A model generated the notes under the pieces. It did not search any database. It had not been told where the DNA came from and saw only the letters and a list, made by a program, of their open reading frames with translations. DNA of 64,000 nucleotides from Microvelia longipes (taxonomy: Eukaryota; Arthropoda; Insecta; Hemiptera; Veliidae): contig JACMZG010001914.1 of assembly GCA_018340805.1 (NCBI GenBank), positions 20,906,593-20,970,592 of the forward strand. The letters run 5' to 3'. The position numbers and the translations under genes were made by a program. Numbering within the stretch: position 1 is the stretch's first letter; every line of letters begins with the position of its first letter. This document shows, piece after piece, positions 46,251 to 59,925 of this stretch.

Positions 46251-46265
46251 CATATTGCCAAATAT

Positions 46266-46541
46266 GCACACACACACACACACACACAATATTATTATTT
46301 TCATTAATCAAAAACAGAAAAAAACAGCAAGACATTAAATTTAAAAGAAAATTTTTGTTTCAGAAGATTCAAAATTTTACTGTAGGAAGAAAAGAAAGCC
46401 AAAAAAAACATTTCTCAAAAAGAAAAAAAGTTGTTTTCGCAATGTACGATATTTGCATAGTTGTAGTATTTATATGAGACATGCTGATAATATACGGCCT
46501 TTTAGTAGGGTTACTACTAGAAGGGGGGAACACACACACAC

Positions 46542-46612
<71 letters not shown>

Positions 46613-46636
46613 TATATATATATATATATATATATA
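46266..46636. repeat. (CA)n and (TA)n microsatellite cluster
   Basis: A (CA)n tract at 46266-46288, a second short (CA)n at 46530-46543, then (TA)n at 46549-46636 with one break. The 109-codon frame 46453-46782 with Tyr-Ile repeats is translated microsatellite. Confidence 0.9.
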
Positions 46637-46789
46637 GTAATATACACTATTGTTATATAGTGAACAATGACTCTATATCTCGAATTAAATCAAAATTTGG
46701 CATATTGCGAGATATTGGGGAGGTAACGAAGTCAATTGATCGTGAAAAATGTATAACCTCACTAATCAAAGTTATGACATAGTGAAAAT

Positions 46790-48654
46790 AAATAAAAATT
46801 TATAGGGCTTTAAAACAAAGTGTTTCACTTAAAGGTAGATAACAAGCTTAATTGATTGAAACTGGATTAAGCTTAATTGGACCATACTAAGTTGCGTAAT
46901 GGGCAAGTAACTTAAGTATGACGCTATTACTTATGAGTAATTAGAGGGTTTTTATTAATCGAAGGGTGTATGATAATCGGTCTAGACTATCTCGATCGAA
47001 ATGAAACTTGGCAAATGGCGAACTGTTGGGCAGATTATGGTGCCATAAAAAATATTGACTCTCAAGCATTTAATAAGGAAAACTATGATACCAACTTTTT
47101 TCATAAAATGTCTCATTACGGCATGGACATATAAGCACTTCTCTAGTTAAGATGATACAGCTAACGACCTATGAAATTTATTAGAAACATGTGACAAAAA
47201 TCTAGTCCCACAAACCCACAGTAAAATGAATAAAAGAAATTGTAAAAAATACCTAACACAGCTCCTAAAAGCTGTTTAGTTTAAATTTTTGTTTTATTAA
47301 ATTATATTTGCTATAAAGTATTTAAAGTGCTTAATTAAAGTATTTTAAGTTCAACAAGATCCCAAACGACATCTGATGAACTGCTTTCAAGATATTAAAA
47401 TTTATAATGCGTTAGCATGGATCAGTGAATATTTTTTTGTATTTGGGAATAAAATAGAGAACCTTAGCTCCATAGGTAGTAGCTTGCTTTATTTATCATA
47501 AATAAATAAATAAATATACCATTTATTTATCATACTTGACTTAAATTATTGTCTTTAGCAAAACATTAAAAATAGTATCAATGAAATTATATTTAAATAA
47601 ATAAAGGCATAAAGTTAATTAATAAAATCTAATCTTTGAAGCTCCAAAGCAAGCATAAATTTAATTGAAAATATCAAATTCAGGCCGGATTTTCCTTGAT
47701 GAAAATTGCTTGTTTAAATAAAGACGCTTCTGTAGAAGCTGAGAAGAAAATTTTCAAACAAAATTTAATTTTCTTTAACCTCAATCTTTAAATAGGAATT
47801 AAACCCTTAGAATTTAGTATTCAAAGAAGGGTGAGATGACATTTCCTAAGATTAAACTCTGATGAAACTTAGCTTAAAAATGATTTCTTGAAATTTTATA
47901 AAAGGAATATTTTAGTTCGGAACGACATGTTATTTGATGACTAAACATTGACATGTCTAAGTAAATATCTTTGATCAAGAAACATGAAGACTTTATGTCA
48001 ACTTTATGTTTTAATCATTCCGTATAAAGTTTGTTACCTTCTATGTAAACTTAAATAGAGCACGTATGAAGACTGAAATACTTGATATGTAAGAAGTAAG
48101 TAATACACAGTTATGAGCACTACAGGAATACCTGATAAATAAACCAAAATAGTAAACTTACTAAGTAATTTTATACATAAAATATCTTAACTACTTCATC
48201 ACAGGTTTGATTCTGTACTTCAGCAAGAGTCATTAAGGAAATTATCGTAAAATAATACTAAAATGTGAGAGCTTTATGTCTCACTTAAATATTTAAGTAT
48301 TGGAGCATATATTAGGTATTCCGTTCCAGACGCACCAACGTTTAATCTTTATGGATGCATTTGGTAAACATGGTCCAAGATTTTTGAAAATCGTCTTACT
48401 TTTGTTAACTTTAAAAATTTATATCAAAGCAAACGAGAATAATTTTTATTTTGGAAACTGCATTAAATTCTAAGATATTCGATATCACTACATTACAGTG
48501 TAATATTTCATTAAGCTATTAAGCATACAAACTTGTTTAGACATTTTCAATTCATGTGGATATTAAGAAAAATCTATGATATTTTTCAAACAATAACTTG
48601 ATAAAAAAAATTACTAACATATTCATATTTTACATTGGTATCCATTTACTTATA
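46790..48654. other. AT-rich stretch, nothing recognised
   Basis: No ORF, RNA gene or shared repeat seen. Confidence 0.5.
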
Positions 48655-49071
48655 TTCCAAGAGTCAGGCCTAAAAATGTGACTCATTTTGTACTACTTCA
48701 AACCATTTTTTCCTTAAAATCTACCTAAAATTATGAAAGAAAAGCATAGTCTGCCTATCCTAGAGTGAAGCCCTTCCTCCTTATGAATGCAATTAAACTT
48801 AAAAACACATTTAATCCTAATAATTCAGAAGCCAGACATGGAAAAAAATGTGATTTTGATGAAAAAAACACTTGTCTTATAGGGTATTATATCATTTATT
48901 AATTAAAATTTGTGCGATTTTCTAAAATTTTGAGCATGCACAATCATATGAAGGTTCAACTCTGGATAGGCACACTATGTCATTTCTTCTTAATTTAAAG
49001 TATATTTTCAGAAAAAGTAGGTTTGTAGTAGCACAAAATGAGTCACATTTTTTCAGGTCTGCCTCCTGGAC
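48655..49071. mobile_element. F2 fold-back MITE, copy b (internally shortened)
   Basis: Left end 'ttccaagagtcaggcct', right end 'aggtctgcctcctggac' then TA. Inside, 'aaaatgtgactcattttgta' mirrors 'cacaaaatgagtcacatttt', and 'atagtctgcctatcc' mirrors 'ggataggcacactat'. About 250 bp shorter than copy a because the central half is missing. Confidence 0.7.
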
Positions 49072-49126
49072 TATTAGGATTTATTGTATTTTTTAAAACT
49101 GGCTTTATTATGGTTTGTTCTAATTT

Positions 49127-49160
49127 GTGATATAGTTACCAAAAGTGGTAACTATATCAC
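49127..49160. repeat. perfect hairpin, 15-bp stem, 4-nt loop
   Basis: Stem gtgatatagttacca with its complement, loop aaag. No U-run or gene context gives it a role; it may be a small fold-back scar. Confidence 0.8.
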
Positions 49161-52100
49161 CACAATTGGGTAATAGTTACCAATATAATAATGATACATT
49201 TGAACTCCCAAGAGTCAACTAAGGGAAGAAATCATTTTCGTAAATCTTGGGCCATGTTTTCTCCTATGTTTAAGGATTTAATGTTAGTAAATCTGAAATG
49301 TTTTACCCTGTATATGTGTTTAGCCACCTCCGTTGTAGGAGCTGTCAAAGTGGCAGTATTTATGCTAACTACTGTATTCGTAAACTGGGATGCGAAATGG
49401 GAAATTTAAATGGAATTCGTATCCCAGGTTCATATAAGATTATTGACAGTGAAATGATCATCAACTTTAGAATATCTTGAGTAACTTTAAAGTAAACTAT
49501 TTGAGTGTAAACTGTTATCACGACCATATGAGGTTGTTTTCACAAATTTAATCCCACATAAGTGGCAAGCCTCAAAACGGACATTATCATTACTATTATA
49601 TAATGTATCAAGAAATATGTATACATCCTCCATGAATGTATGTGATCCACACATAATGTAATACCATTACATAAAGTTAAGTAATAGTCTAAGCTTAGAA
49701 AAAAAAACAACTTATAAAGTATATAATTTGTATTAACTGGTGTCAGTGTTAAAAAATTATAAGCTCTAAACATCACATGCAAGAAAGCGAGGGAAAATAT
49801 ACTTAAATTAATCTCGCAATTTTTAGCTGGAGTGTATGAAATTTTGTTAAGTATTATGTTATTTAGTTTTTATTAAATCTAACCCCCAAGACGCGTAGGT
49901 TTACTAGCAGAGAGTTAACTCAGCTATATTCTCCCGTCAACTTTTAACCATTTTCTAGTATTCCATAGTAAGATTAAATTTAAAATAAATTAAAAGGAAT
50001 ACGTATTATTGTCACATCCAAGAGGTTATATTAAAGCCTGAAGGTACATCTTGATTAATAAACATCTATTTATGACTGTTAATAGTCTACTGGCTTAATT
50101 TCCAACGATTCTGAGCTCAGCTTTGATTATAAAGGAAATGTCAAGCCAATGTTGTCAGTCGTCAACATGGATGATTTCAATCGAGTTGCTTGGAAACCCA
50201 CTCAACCAAATCTTTCCTCAAACCTTTCGTTTTCACTCAAATATTGACAGACAGAGGTAAAAGACGTTTCAGTGGAAAATACCTTTGATTTTGAAACAAG
50301 GGGACTTATTTTACGTGACTTTATAGTATGATTAAAAACAACCCTTGAAATGTTTATATCGTGTCTCACAACTGTTAATTAAATAGTGAAGAGGTTGTAA
50401 ACAGTTTTGTAATCTAAAAGTGTTGGAAAAGGTGTCAATTAGGTTGAAAAGTCTCACACTTCAAAAACTTGTTCGGCTTTATCTCCTGGTATATTTTCAA
50501 AAGTAGATTATCTTCAATTGGGGAAAAGGTTTTAGTGGGATTTGTTGGGAATTTCCCTTCAAAAAGAGGGGATCAAAGTGAGAAATCTCCCAAAACTGTG
50601 AAATTTTTTCCCCAATTTGGGCCTTTTCGGGTTAAAAAGTCTTAAAGATGTTATTGGCAAAAAAAACTGGGGTTCAGGGTGAAAATAAAAAATCTGGAAA
50701 AGCCTTAACATGAAAAGGATTAGAAAGAATGAGGAATAAATCCGTGAAGCAGAGGAGAATCTACGATAAAACAAGTTTATTTTCTTGCTTTAATTTGTTG
50801 GTGTGTCAGAAAAGAAAAACACATTTTAACAACTAAGTGTGTAATACGAGATTTGTTCTACGCTAAATAAAAGTTGGGTGTTGTAATCACTTTTCTTTGT
50901 TTTTTGATTAAACTTGCACTCTTAAATAGAGTTGTTTAGTAGATTGCTTCGTTGAAGATAATTTCACACTTTTTCTTTAGCAAATAAATGAAGAAAATAA
51001 AAAGTTTTCATTTTCTAAACTTGTCAATAAGAGATAACTTTATTATATTAAGTTTAGACAGTAGAAATGAATTTTCAAAGAAATACAAAGAAATAAAAGT
51101 TAGATGGTTATTATTATTTGTTTGTAAATTTAAGATTAATTTTATATTAAAGTGTTTATCAGTTGACGGCGTTGGAAACTAATGTTTGAGAGCCAATGAG
51201 GTTTGTCCGAGATGTTAGACCAAGCCAAATTGTTGGCTTTCATACCAAGAACCTTAGTGTAAAATGTTTCATATTACGCCACCCTTATTGGTTTCTCAAC
51301 AATATTTTTTCCACAATGTCAACTGATTAGAATCGCATTAAATACAATATTATATGATAATCTATAATAGGTATGAATATGATTATGCACCTTATGCATT
51401 ATGTTTCTTAATTAAGTTTGATGAAACAATATTAACTGTAGTATCTTGTTTGCTGGGTGACTGTTTTATATTTTGTTCACATTTGTTACAGGTAAGTCCA
51501 ATTAGCATCTGATCTGATAGTAATCTTTGCAGGTATTTCTTTAAACTATTATTTTAAATAATTAATTAATTAAAAAAAATATATTAAAAATACTATTGAT
51601 TTGAGCACATTAAAAACCATTAAAAATAATAAAATTTAATTTATGGGGAATTCAATCTGAATTCTTTACTCATGCGTCAATTTTCCTACTTAGTAAGATA
51701 AGTTTGAAAAAAAACATAATATTTTAAAAGAAAAAGATATTTAATGAAATGTAAATAAAATTATGAAAAAAAGTTTACAAAAAAGAAGACAGCGGTCTAA
51801 AATATAGCAAGTGTACCAGCTTTCAACCAGAGATCCTGGTTGAAAGCTCTGTAGTTGTATCTTAACTATTTTGGATAAGGGATGTTCAAAGAAACATGGT
51901 GTCTAGAAGAGAGGCCCAGACAGAGAGGGGGTAGGATGATGCAAAGACAACTATTTGACGTTTAAAATTATTGCAGAAATTGTTGATTTCATTAACGAAA
52001 GAGTTTCCCCACATCAAATAGCGGAATGAACAGCTCTGGTGACTAGCATAGAAGAAGAATTTCTGCATTTTTGTAAGTTTGCAAGTGATAGAAGTGACCT

Positions 52101-53239
52101 CGGAATATTTCATAATTCACTCAAATTTCTGAGTCATAAAGTAAACGGAGCATTTTTTAGGGATATTCTTTTGTCTTAAAATTATTCCCTAGGATTACGT
52201 TACATTTTAAGCTAGTAAATTAAAGTGATAAATTAATGTGTAATTGCAATTAATGTTTTTTAAGACATTATATTATACAGTAACCATAATTAAGAAATAA
52301 ATAAATCAGGTGTAATCTAAGTTTAGGATTTTCAGGATGAAACGAAATGTGTTTCTCTGTACCTCCAGTAAGCATTACAGCAGTACACAACAGTATACAA
52401 CAGAATGAGGATTAAGCCTCTTATGACCAAATCAGTTAAAATGTCCTGAATCTGACACTAAAGTCGATCTGAATCGGGTTTGTTAATAGTTTAGTAACAA
52501 ATTATTTCTCTTCGGCTTATACTCGATTTAATTGAACCCTTATCAGAGTTTTTTTTTATGCGGATATAATTGGAAACAAAGTCCTCTTTAGTTAAGCTAA
52601 GCCCTCACTAAGTTCTGACTCAGTATTACATGTCAACAAATTTCTGATATATCATTTGATACTACCAAGTTTTGAAAACAGAAATAGTTGCTCAATATAA
52701 TTGAGTCAACTAATTGCAATACTGCCGGCACGTGGTGCCATTGCATTTTGCCTGTTACATTTCTAGTGGTCTCTGCAATTATATTGTGTCAAATTTTTGA
52801 CATTCATATCGGCAAATGAGCCAAAAAATACGGATTGAAAAAAAAACTTTTGTTGGACAATACTGATTTTATCATCACAGGAAAGTGACGAATAATTTTA
52901 CATAATCTAGATTAATAACATTTAGTGTACTAATCTTATAGATCCAGATAAACACTCGGCTCTCATGCTCAACATTAGTAATTACTGTAATTTTTTTAAA
53001 CATAAAACTCGACAAGCGAGTGCTGGTCGCGCGACGGTTTTATTGCTCATTTTTAAAAGGGGTCGAGTTGTTTAACCCTATTAGTAAATAGTGTGTAACA
53101 TAATTATTTCCCCTCTTATGGAAGTTATTTTATTAAGAGTTAACCAGTATGGACTGGTTGAGTCAGTTCGTTAATTTAATTTCAGAATAATGAATATTTA
53201 ATTATCTTTATTATAACTTTTTTATACTGTTTCTCGTAC
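49161..53239. other. AT-rich, no recognised gene
   Basis: Overlapping + frames of 72 and 60 codons at 49191-49480 show less AT bias than usual and several Cys, but no family is recognised. A short perfect inverted repeat (agctttcaaccag / ctggttgaaagct) lies at about 51819-51848. Minus frames near 50559-50774 and 51886-52113 have no motif. Confidence 0.4.
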
Positions 53240-53690
53240 ACAAGTCATTTGATAAGAAACGAACTGCTGCTGATAATGAAATAAAACTTAGCACATATGT
53301 CTTAGTATATGACTAATTACGTGGCTAAATCTTAAATCGATCAAAACCATTTTTTTGAGTTTCATGGTTTTTTTGAAATTTTCCCGATCATTATTGCGGG
53401 AATCTAAAAAACACGAAAAAAATATTTTTACTTAAGTTTAATTAAGTTTTAACTTAATAATCTTTATTAAGTTTTAACTCTTCAGCTTAAATAAGGTCGG
53501 ACCTACGATGATAACAGACACACACGCTCAAAAACAGAGAGACTACTTTGTGAAAACTCATTCAGGAAGTCACCTAAACGACCCTGTACCTAAAATCACC
53601 TAAAACGAATAATTCAGGTGATGTCCCAGTTTCGGTTTTTTCGCAAACACATATAACTTTCCAATATACCACGTGTAAATAAAGAAAAGA
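53240..53690 (-). repeat. F3 repeat, reversed partial copy
   Basis: Reverse-order landmarks: 'aaacttagcacatatgtctt', 'cattattgcgggaatc', 'gaataattcaggtgatgtcc', 'cagtttcgg', 'ccaatataccacgtgtaaat'. The GC-richer tail of the family is missing. Confidence 0.6.
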
Positions 53691-54209
53691 AAAAAATGTT
53701 TTATCCACTTAAATTTTATTTAAATGCATTCTTCCATTTTTAACTTTGTTCAACTTTAATTGAATTTTTGGTCAGAAAAAACTATTGGGTACTACTCCAA
53801 ATACTTTAGTTAAAAAATTGTTATCTTCTACAGATCTAGTGTCGCATTGCATCAAATTGGTCGGATACGTTTGGTTTTTGTAAAAGAGTCGGTTTTGATT
53901 GTTTTTCTATTTTATTACAAGTTTTCCAACCAGTTTTTCTAGTGGCTGAGAAACTTTGTTGGGGTTCCGTGACTGCAATCTTGATATTGTTTCATTTGTT
54001 TTTGCTTTTAAGTCTTTTAACTGAAAAAGTCAGTTTTTTGTCTTTGAATTAAATAGAAACTTTACTTTGTTCTTTGGTTTTTTATCAGTTTTTATTTTAA
54101 TTCTAATAGATTAGTTACTTTACTGAACTCGGTTCCCTTCTTAGCCTGTTGCTACATTATGGACCCACCTTAATAAACACACATTAATTAATCCAAGAGG
54201 TTAATTAAT

Positions 54210-54239
54210 AAGATCCCACAGTAATTACTGTGGGATCTT
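54210..54239. repeat. perfect 30-bp palindrome
   Basis: Each half is AAGATCCCACAGTAA and its exact complement, with no loop. It is preceded by 'ttaattaatccaagagg' and 'ttaattaa', themselves partly inverted. Confidence 0.9.
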
Positions 54240-55372
54240 CTACCTGAGTATTTGCCGTACTTAAGTAATACCCTATAAGCACTTTTTAACATTTTAAAAT
54301 TGAAATTCCTATTACATAGCTTGATAAGGTCATTAAATAATTGTTTTATTGTCCCAAGATGAGTGACATAGTAAAGGATGTGAAAACAGGAATAGTAATA
54401 CAAAAAAGTTTTACCTAATTCAACCTACCGCCGAAGGTAGGCTGTATATATCAGATGATGCTACTTAAACTGTAGTAAAGTCTTTGACTATCCCCCATAG
54501 TATTTGAAATTCTTTATATCTAGGGGGGCTCACAAAGGGAAGGATAATGGAAAGAATTTCTTATTTTTAGAAAAAAAAATTAAAATAGAGGTATTTTTAT
54601 ATTAAGAATATATTAATTTTTATTATTATTTTATTCTTAATTTATTTTATATGTTATTTGTATTATTACATATATTATCTATTTATTTTTCGTCATTTAT
54701 AGCGTAGATAAATAGGAGAAGTATTGTGTTTTCAAAAAAATCCGAAAATGGGATTTCATTTCAGTAATACGTTCAAGGTGTATTTAAGACCTCCTGAGAG
54801 GTTTTTACTAAATTCTCTATCTGTATGTGTGTGCGTGTCTTTTATCATCACAGCTCCCAGCGTATTTATGCTAGAAAGTAGAAGTTTGGTGCAATGATCA
54901 ATTTTTATATCTAGTTAAGCTATCCATAAAATGATTTTATTTTTACTCAAAATATAAAAAATTCATAAAACACGAACGTTAAAAAACGTACGTTTAATTT
55001 GAGATTTGGTACGCGTGTAGTCATATATAAGACTATAAGACACATAAGTGTATTACATATATGATAATTAATTATACGATAGCACATATGTGTTATCGAA
55101 TAACTTTTATATGCAATTTAAAAATTGCAATAAATTGAACAATAACCCAATTGAGTAGAAATTTGGTACTAGTGAATTACTTTACGTAAAAAAATAAAAC
55201 TCAGTTTTACGGTAAATATTTCTACGGGTTTAGGTGAATCATTAATTTAAGCGGCATCGAGCGAAGTCAGTGCCTGGAATACCTGATTACCGCTGGAAAA
55301 AATAATGTGATTACTATCTAAGGACGAGCAAAAAGAGTCCGAAACGTACTATAGTATAAAATTGGTGATATG

Positions 55373-56306
55373 TACGAGGTCTGTCCCTAAATACGTATAA
55401 AATAATTGTTTAGATCTAAGCAGGAATTGGAGAGACGAGACAGTGAGCTTTCCCCACCACTAACAACCCAAGCAAGCCTAAGCTAGATGGACAGGCGCCT
55501 CATGAGTCATCAGTCAGTATCTACAGTCAGTTGGTCCGACCCCTTCTTAATAACTCGTCGGCATGGAAATCTCTCTTTACCGATCAGCAGCGTAATCAAT
55601 ATCAAATTTCTTGCTAAACTCGGCAAGAAGGGTCGAGAAATTCATGTGATAGTGTACGGAGAAGATGGCTTGAAGGAACCAAAGGTCACAAGTGGTTAAA
55701 GCGGTTTAGAGGAAGGAAGAGAAGACTTCAAGGATGACCCTCGCCCCGGACGACCCCACACTTCGTCTTCTGACGAAAATGTGGATCATGTTCGATCAAT
55801 TGTCTTCAAAAATTGTCGATCGACAGTTAGAATGGCGTATCAACTAAAATTTGTGTAAATAAAAGTTACCTACAAGCACGGGTTGCTCGAGTCCGCCCGG
55901 AATTGGCTCGCGAAAAACTTTGGATCTTCATCACAACACTCCATCGCACACGTCATTGGTTGTAGGCAAATTTTTGGCGCGCAACTCAATCACAGTCACT
56001 GACCAGCCACCATATTCACCCGATTTGCCACCGTGTGACTTTTTTTTGTTTCCTAAATGTAAAATGTTGCTTTGGAGGCGCCACCTGGGGGACGTGGATG
56101 ACATAAAAGGAGCGCCAACGAGGCAGCTGAAGGGCCTCAAAGTAGAGGACTTTGAAGGATGTTTTCAACAATGTAAACGGCGTTGGACCAAGTGCGTTTT
56201 ATCAGGGAGGGAGTCCTTCGAGGGGGACAAAAATGTTATTTGATGATTAATTGTAAAATAAAATGTTTATGATTTTTTTATACGTATTTATGGGACAGAC
56301 CTCGTA
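55373..56306 (+). mobile_element. mariner-family transposon, internally deleted (934 bp)
   Basis: TA dinucleotides flank terminal inverted repeats of about 28 bp, beginning CGAGGTCTGTCCC and continuing TAAATACGTATAAAA, with one base difference between ends (55375-55402 and 56276-56304). The size is roughly 350-400 bp below a full mariner (about 1.3 kb). The ends look intact, so it could in principle be mobilised in trans, but it cannot encode its own transposase. Confidence 0.92.
55577..56243 (+). pseudogene. mariner transposase, deletion remnant
   Basis: The N-terminal helix-turn-helix part is seen at 55577-55699 (INIKFLAKLGKKGREIHVI, YGEDGLKEPKV), then in a shifted frame the linker with DDPRPGRPHTSSSDENVDHV. 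The central catalytic region with the first Asp is deleted; sequence jumps to ARVRPELARE and then to the C-terminal block (55923-56243) with PSHTSLVVGKFLARNSITVT and YSPDLPPCDFFLFPK. The last Asp of a D34D triad is present, but the second Asp, which normally follows the His-His before the Asn-x-Pro-Ser-His motif, is missing here. The product would be inactive. Confidence 0.85.
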
Positions 56307-56391
56307 TAATCTGAGGACGAGCGTACCAATTTCGATGCGGTAAAGAAAAGTTCCGTTTTTCTAAATACACACACACACACACACACACACA

Positions 56392-56424
<33 letters not shown>

Positions 56425-56580
56425 TATATATACTATATGTGTGTATGTATGTATGTAGAATTCTCGGTTCAATGAGTTCAAAAACGCTTTCTTAGGGTCG
56501 GAATGAAACTTAGTACAAAAATTAAATAATGACTTCACATTTCAAAATTCACTAAAATTTTTCCTCTTTCTCCTAGGAAC

Positions 56581-57959
56581 AAAAATATTCTTCTTTTTTT
56601 TTAATTTGCAGACATTTATTGCTATAAAATTTATTGCTTTATACATGTAGAGAGTTATATTATTCAATATTTCTACGGTTTAATATACTCCGTCTGCTCA
56701 CTTTATATTTAAAGTAATATCTAAATTCTTGGGTTATGTATAAGATTGGCAGAAAATAAGAAAATAGGGTGAGAAGGGGTTGCAGATATAAGACCAAGGG
56801 TGGTAGGAAACAAACAACATCATTATTCAACTCTTACAGGGCGTCTTATACTTGTGTCACTAAAGGAGGCCGCATTAAAATACTTGTTAGCAATATGAAC
56901 CTCATAAAACAAAAGAAAATATACCCACAAAAAGAAAAGTATATAAATTCAAAAACAAATATCTCATGAAAAAACAATCGAAGTAAAATCTTTTTGTAGT
57001 AACAAAACTTTTCAGTGGTTTTTATTCACACAGGATAAAAAATTTCGAAAACAAAGGGGAGACAGTGTTGACTTTAGAAAGATGAGGATAATTTATAGTT
57101 TATCCGCAGTTGTTCTAAAAGTAAGAAGCCAAGGAAAACCAATTTCTTCTTATATTTGAGAAGAAAATGTGAACAATTGAGAATGATGTTCGTCTAAAGA
57201 GGAATAAAGAAGAACGGAGAAATCGATTTGTTTTATTTTAAATGAAACAACATTAACATGTTTCATCCATAATGCAACATGTTAATAACTTCGTTTAAAA
57301 ATAATTTACCTACTGAATGCTTTAAAACATTATAGAAGTGGGATTTCATGGTCTTGGCACTAATTTTATTTTATTTGCTTTGTTTCAAATACAGTAGTTT
57401 TGCTGCCTAAGCAACAAAATTATTAGACTAATTTTAGATTTTACATCTAAGACGATTAAAAAAATAAAGAATAACTGTAAATCATAATAACTGAAAAAAG
57501 TGTAATGTGTATACGCCAGTAAAGTGGTTTATTGCTAGAGAAATTATTATTATTAATCGATTAATTATGCTAATAAATTATTATTGATTATATGATTATT
57601 GACTCCCACCCGTCAATTAATAAATTCCTACTATACTGTCTAGCAACATCATCAACTTATTTGCTCAAATATCTTTAAAACTTCCAATGAAAGAATGACG
57701 GCATGTTCTAATTTATGAATATTATTAATGTAATTTAATTTATTTTTAGTATGTTTTGCTCACTATAGGTAATTAGCACATTGTAAACTAGTACAGATAT
57801 GTTTTGCAGCATTATGGATGTACATATGTGCTGGCAGATCTCGGTAGACAATCGCGACTATTTCAGATAGGTTACTCTTATGATATGGCTCTTAGAATAG
57901 AAATATTCTTTGCCTCTGGCAATGCCAAAGAGGTTATATATTTAATAGCAAGAGTCGAA
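56581..57959. other. AT-rich stretch, nothing recognised
   Basis: Frames 56769-56969 and 57804-58019 (+) lack known motifs; the second runs into the F2 MITE. Confidence 0.45.
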
Positions 57960-58612
57960 GTCCTGGAGACAGACCTGAAAAAATGTGACTCATTTTGTGC
58001 TACTTCAGACTTTTTCTGAAAATATACATTAACTTATGAAGGAAAAACATAGTCTGCCAATCCAGAGAGATAGGAGTACACATTTCAGTTTTCATAAAAT
58101 AAGTAGTTCCCTGTGGGTCGGGTGAAAACATGAAGAAATACTTTTTAAAGCTGATAAAGTTTCTTATAAAACGAGTGTTCATTCATCAAAATCGGATGAC
58201 TACAACCAAAGTTATGGCTCTTTCAAAAACACCAAAAAATGGTTATTTTGTGCAAAGTCAGCAAATTTCTTTTAACAAAATATTGATATTCTGTGCATTT
58301 TTAGGCCATTTAACAAATGTCATAACTTTAGTTGTATTCATCCGATTTTGATGAAACATCATTTGTTTTATAGGAAATTTTATCAGCGTTACAACAAATT
58401 CTCTTCATGTTTTGCACACAACCCACAGAAAACTGTACTGGATTGCAAGAAAACTGGAGTGCGATTTTTTAATATTTTGAGCGAGCGCATAGTAGAGGGC
58501 TCTCTAGATAGGCAAACAATGCTTTTCCCTAATAATTTAAGGTTTACTTTCAGATAAAAATTGGTTTGAAGAAGTACAAAGTGAATTAATTTTTTAGGTC
58601 TGGCTCTTGGAC
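57960..58612. mobile_element. F2 fold-back MITE, copy c
   Basis: Almost full-length copy (653 bp). Symmetric pairs include 'aaaatcggatgac' with 'catccgattttgat', 'aaagttatggc' with 'cataacttta', 'gtttcttataaaacga' with 'ttgttttataggaaat', and the 'ccctgtgggtcgg' segment with 'aacccacag'. The right end 'ggctcttggac' is intact; the left end is diverged (gtcctggag). The several small frames in it are MITE translation. Confidence 0.75.
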
Positions 58613-59061
58613 TGTATGCTTAAATAGTAGGTAATACTTAGTCAATTTAAGTTACAACTAATCACAGTCGTAATTTTAAGACTTTTTTAGTTCCACCAAA
58701 TAGTATGAGATGAGGACTGATGTCTCTATATCAACTTGTATTTATAGATAGATTAACTCAAAAAACAAGAGATTCTTTTAAGTACAAGAAAATTACAAAA
58801 CAAACCAGTTAGCTCATCTTAAAATTCTTGAAACGGATGATTTTAATAAAACCTTAGTTTCAGACTTTTTGGGTGAGCGAAAATACTTAACCTACTTACC
58901 TACGGTAGTAGGGGAAGTAAAGTAAGAATACATACTTATTTATGATTAAAAATTGTTCGGTATTATTTTAACAGCGTAATAAGCATACCAACGTTACTGA
59001 TTCAACTTTTCATTTATTTTTCTTCATTAAATTGAGTTATTTGACCAAATTTATTTTTTAA

Positions 59062-59925
59062 CTTTTCCTCATTTACACCGTAGGTGTATATAGGAAAAAT
59101 TATTGTTTGCAAAATAAATTCGAAACCGAGATGTCACCTGAATTATCCGTTACACGTTTTTTAAGGCCTCCTAAGAGGTTTTCATAAATTTGATTACCAG
59201 TATGTGTGTGTGTATGTATGTTTGTATGTATATGTGTCTGTTATCAATGTAGCTACCGGCGTATATTCAAGCAAGAGAGTTGAAACTTAGTAAAAAAATC
59301 AATTTTAAGGTCTAATTTTGCTATTGGGAAAAAAAAATATGACGTCATAAACCCGCAATAATGATTCAGCAAAATTTACAAAATTCATAAAACGTGAAAA
59401 ATGTTTTGATTGGTTTGAAATTTGACACGCATGTAGTCATGTATAAGACTAACATATGTACCAATTTTCATCATATTACCAGCTTTAGTTCGATTTTATC
59501 AAATGACTAATGTACGATTTTTTTTAAATATTGTCTAAAATCTGAATATAATTCAATTGAGTTCAAATTCAGCACAAGTGTATTCCTTTCCGTAAAAAAT
59601 AATAACACCAAGTTTATTTTTAATACGACAAGTAAATCCATAATTTTTGTCAATATATCCATGTCTATTTTTGTTAAGTACATCCATAAGTTAAACAGCA
59701 TCGAGCGTGGTCAGTACCTTGATGGAAAAACGCTGGAAATGAAACGAATGTATTTACTATCTGAGGACAAGCGAAGCGATTTCGAAGACGTGTTGTATTA
59801 AAAAATTGGGTTTTTTTTAAATTGCACGTTCTGAGAACGTGCAAAGCGAGTCCAAAGTAAGGACGAAGAGCGTAGCAAATCTGACGTGAAAGAGTTCCGA
59901 GGTACCCCGTACTTTTTCCTTTATA
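59062..59925 (+). repeat. F3 repeat, most complete copy
   Basis: Runs from 'cttttcctcatttacaccg' through 'gaaaccgagatgtcacctga', 'ggcctcctaagaggtttt', 'gacgtcataaacccgcaata', 'gacacgcatgtagtcatgta', 'agcatcgagcgtggtcagta', 'gaggacaagcgaagcgattt' and 'gttccgaggtaccccgtact'. It contains a short inverted 'gcacgttctgagaacgtgc' at 59823-59841. The 109-codon minus frame at its right edge is repeat translation. Confidence 0.75.

Larger units (their letters stand above)
54690..56580 (+). repeat. F3 repeat, copy interrupted by mariner
   Basis: Left part: 'ccgaaaatgggatttca', 'ttaagacctcctgagaggtt', 'catcacagctcccagcg', 'gagatttggtacgcgtgtag', 'caattgagtagaaatttggt', 'gcggcatcgagcgaagtcag', 'aaggacgagcaaaaagagtc'. 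The mariner sits at 55373-56306; the right part resumes with 'taatctgaggacgagcg' and leads into a (CA)n(TA)n tract (56370-56436) and 'ggaatgaaacttagtacaaa'. The interruption fits an insertion into an older repeat. Confidence 0.65.

Noticed and set aside
49191..49480. Overlapping + frames of 72 and 60 codons with several Cys
   Set aside because: No recognised domain, no splice or promoter context, and two competing frames.
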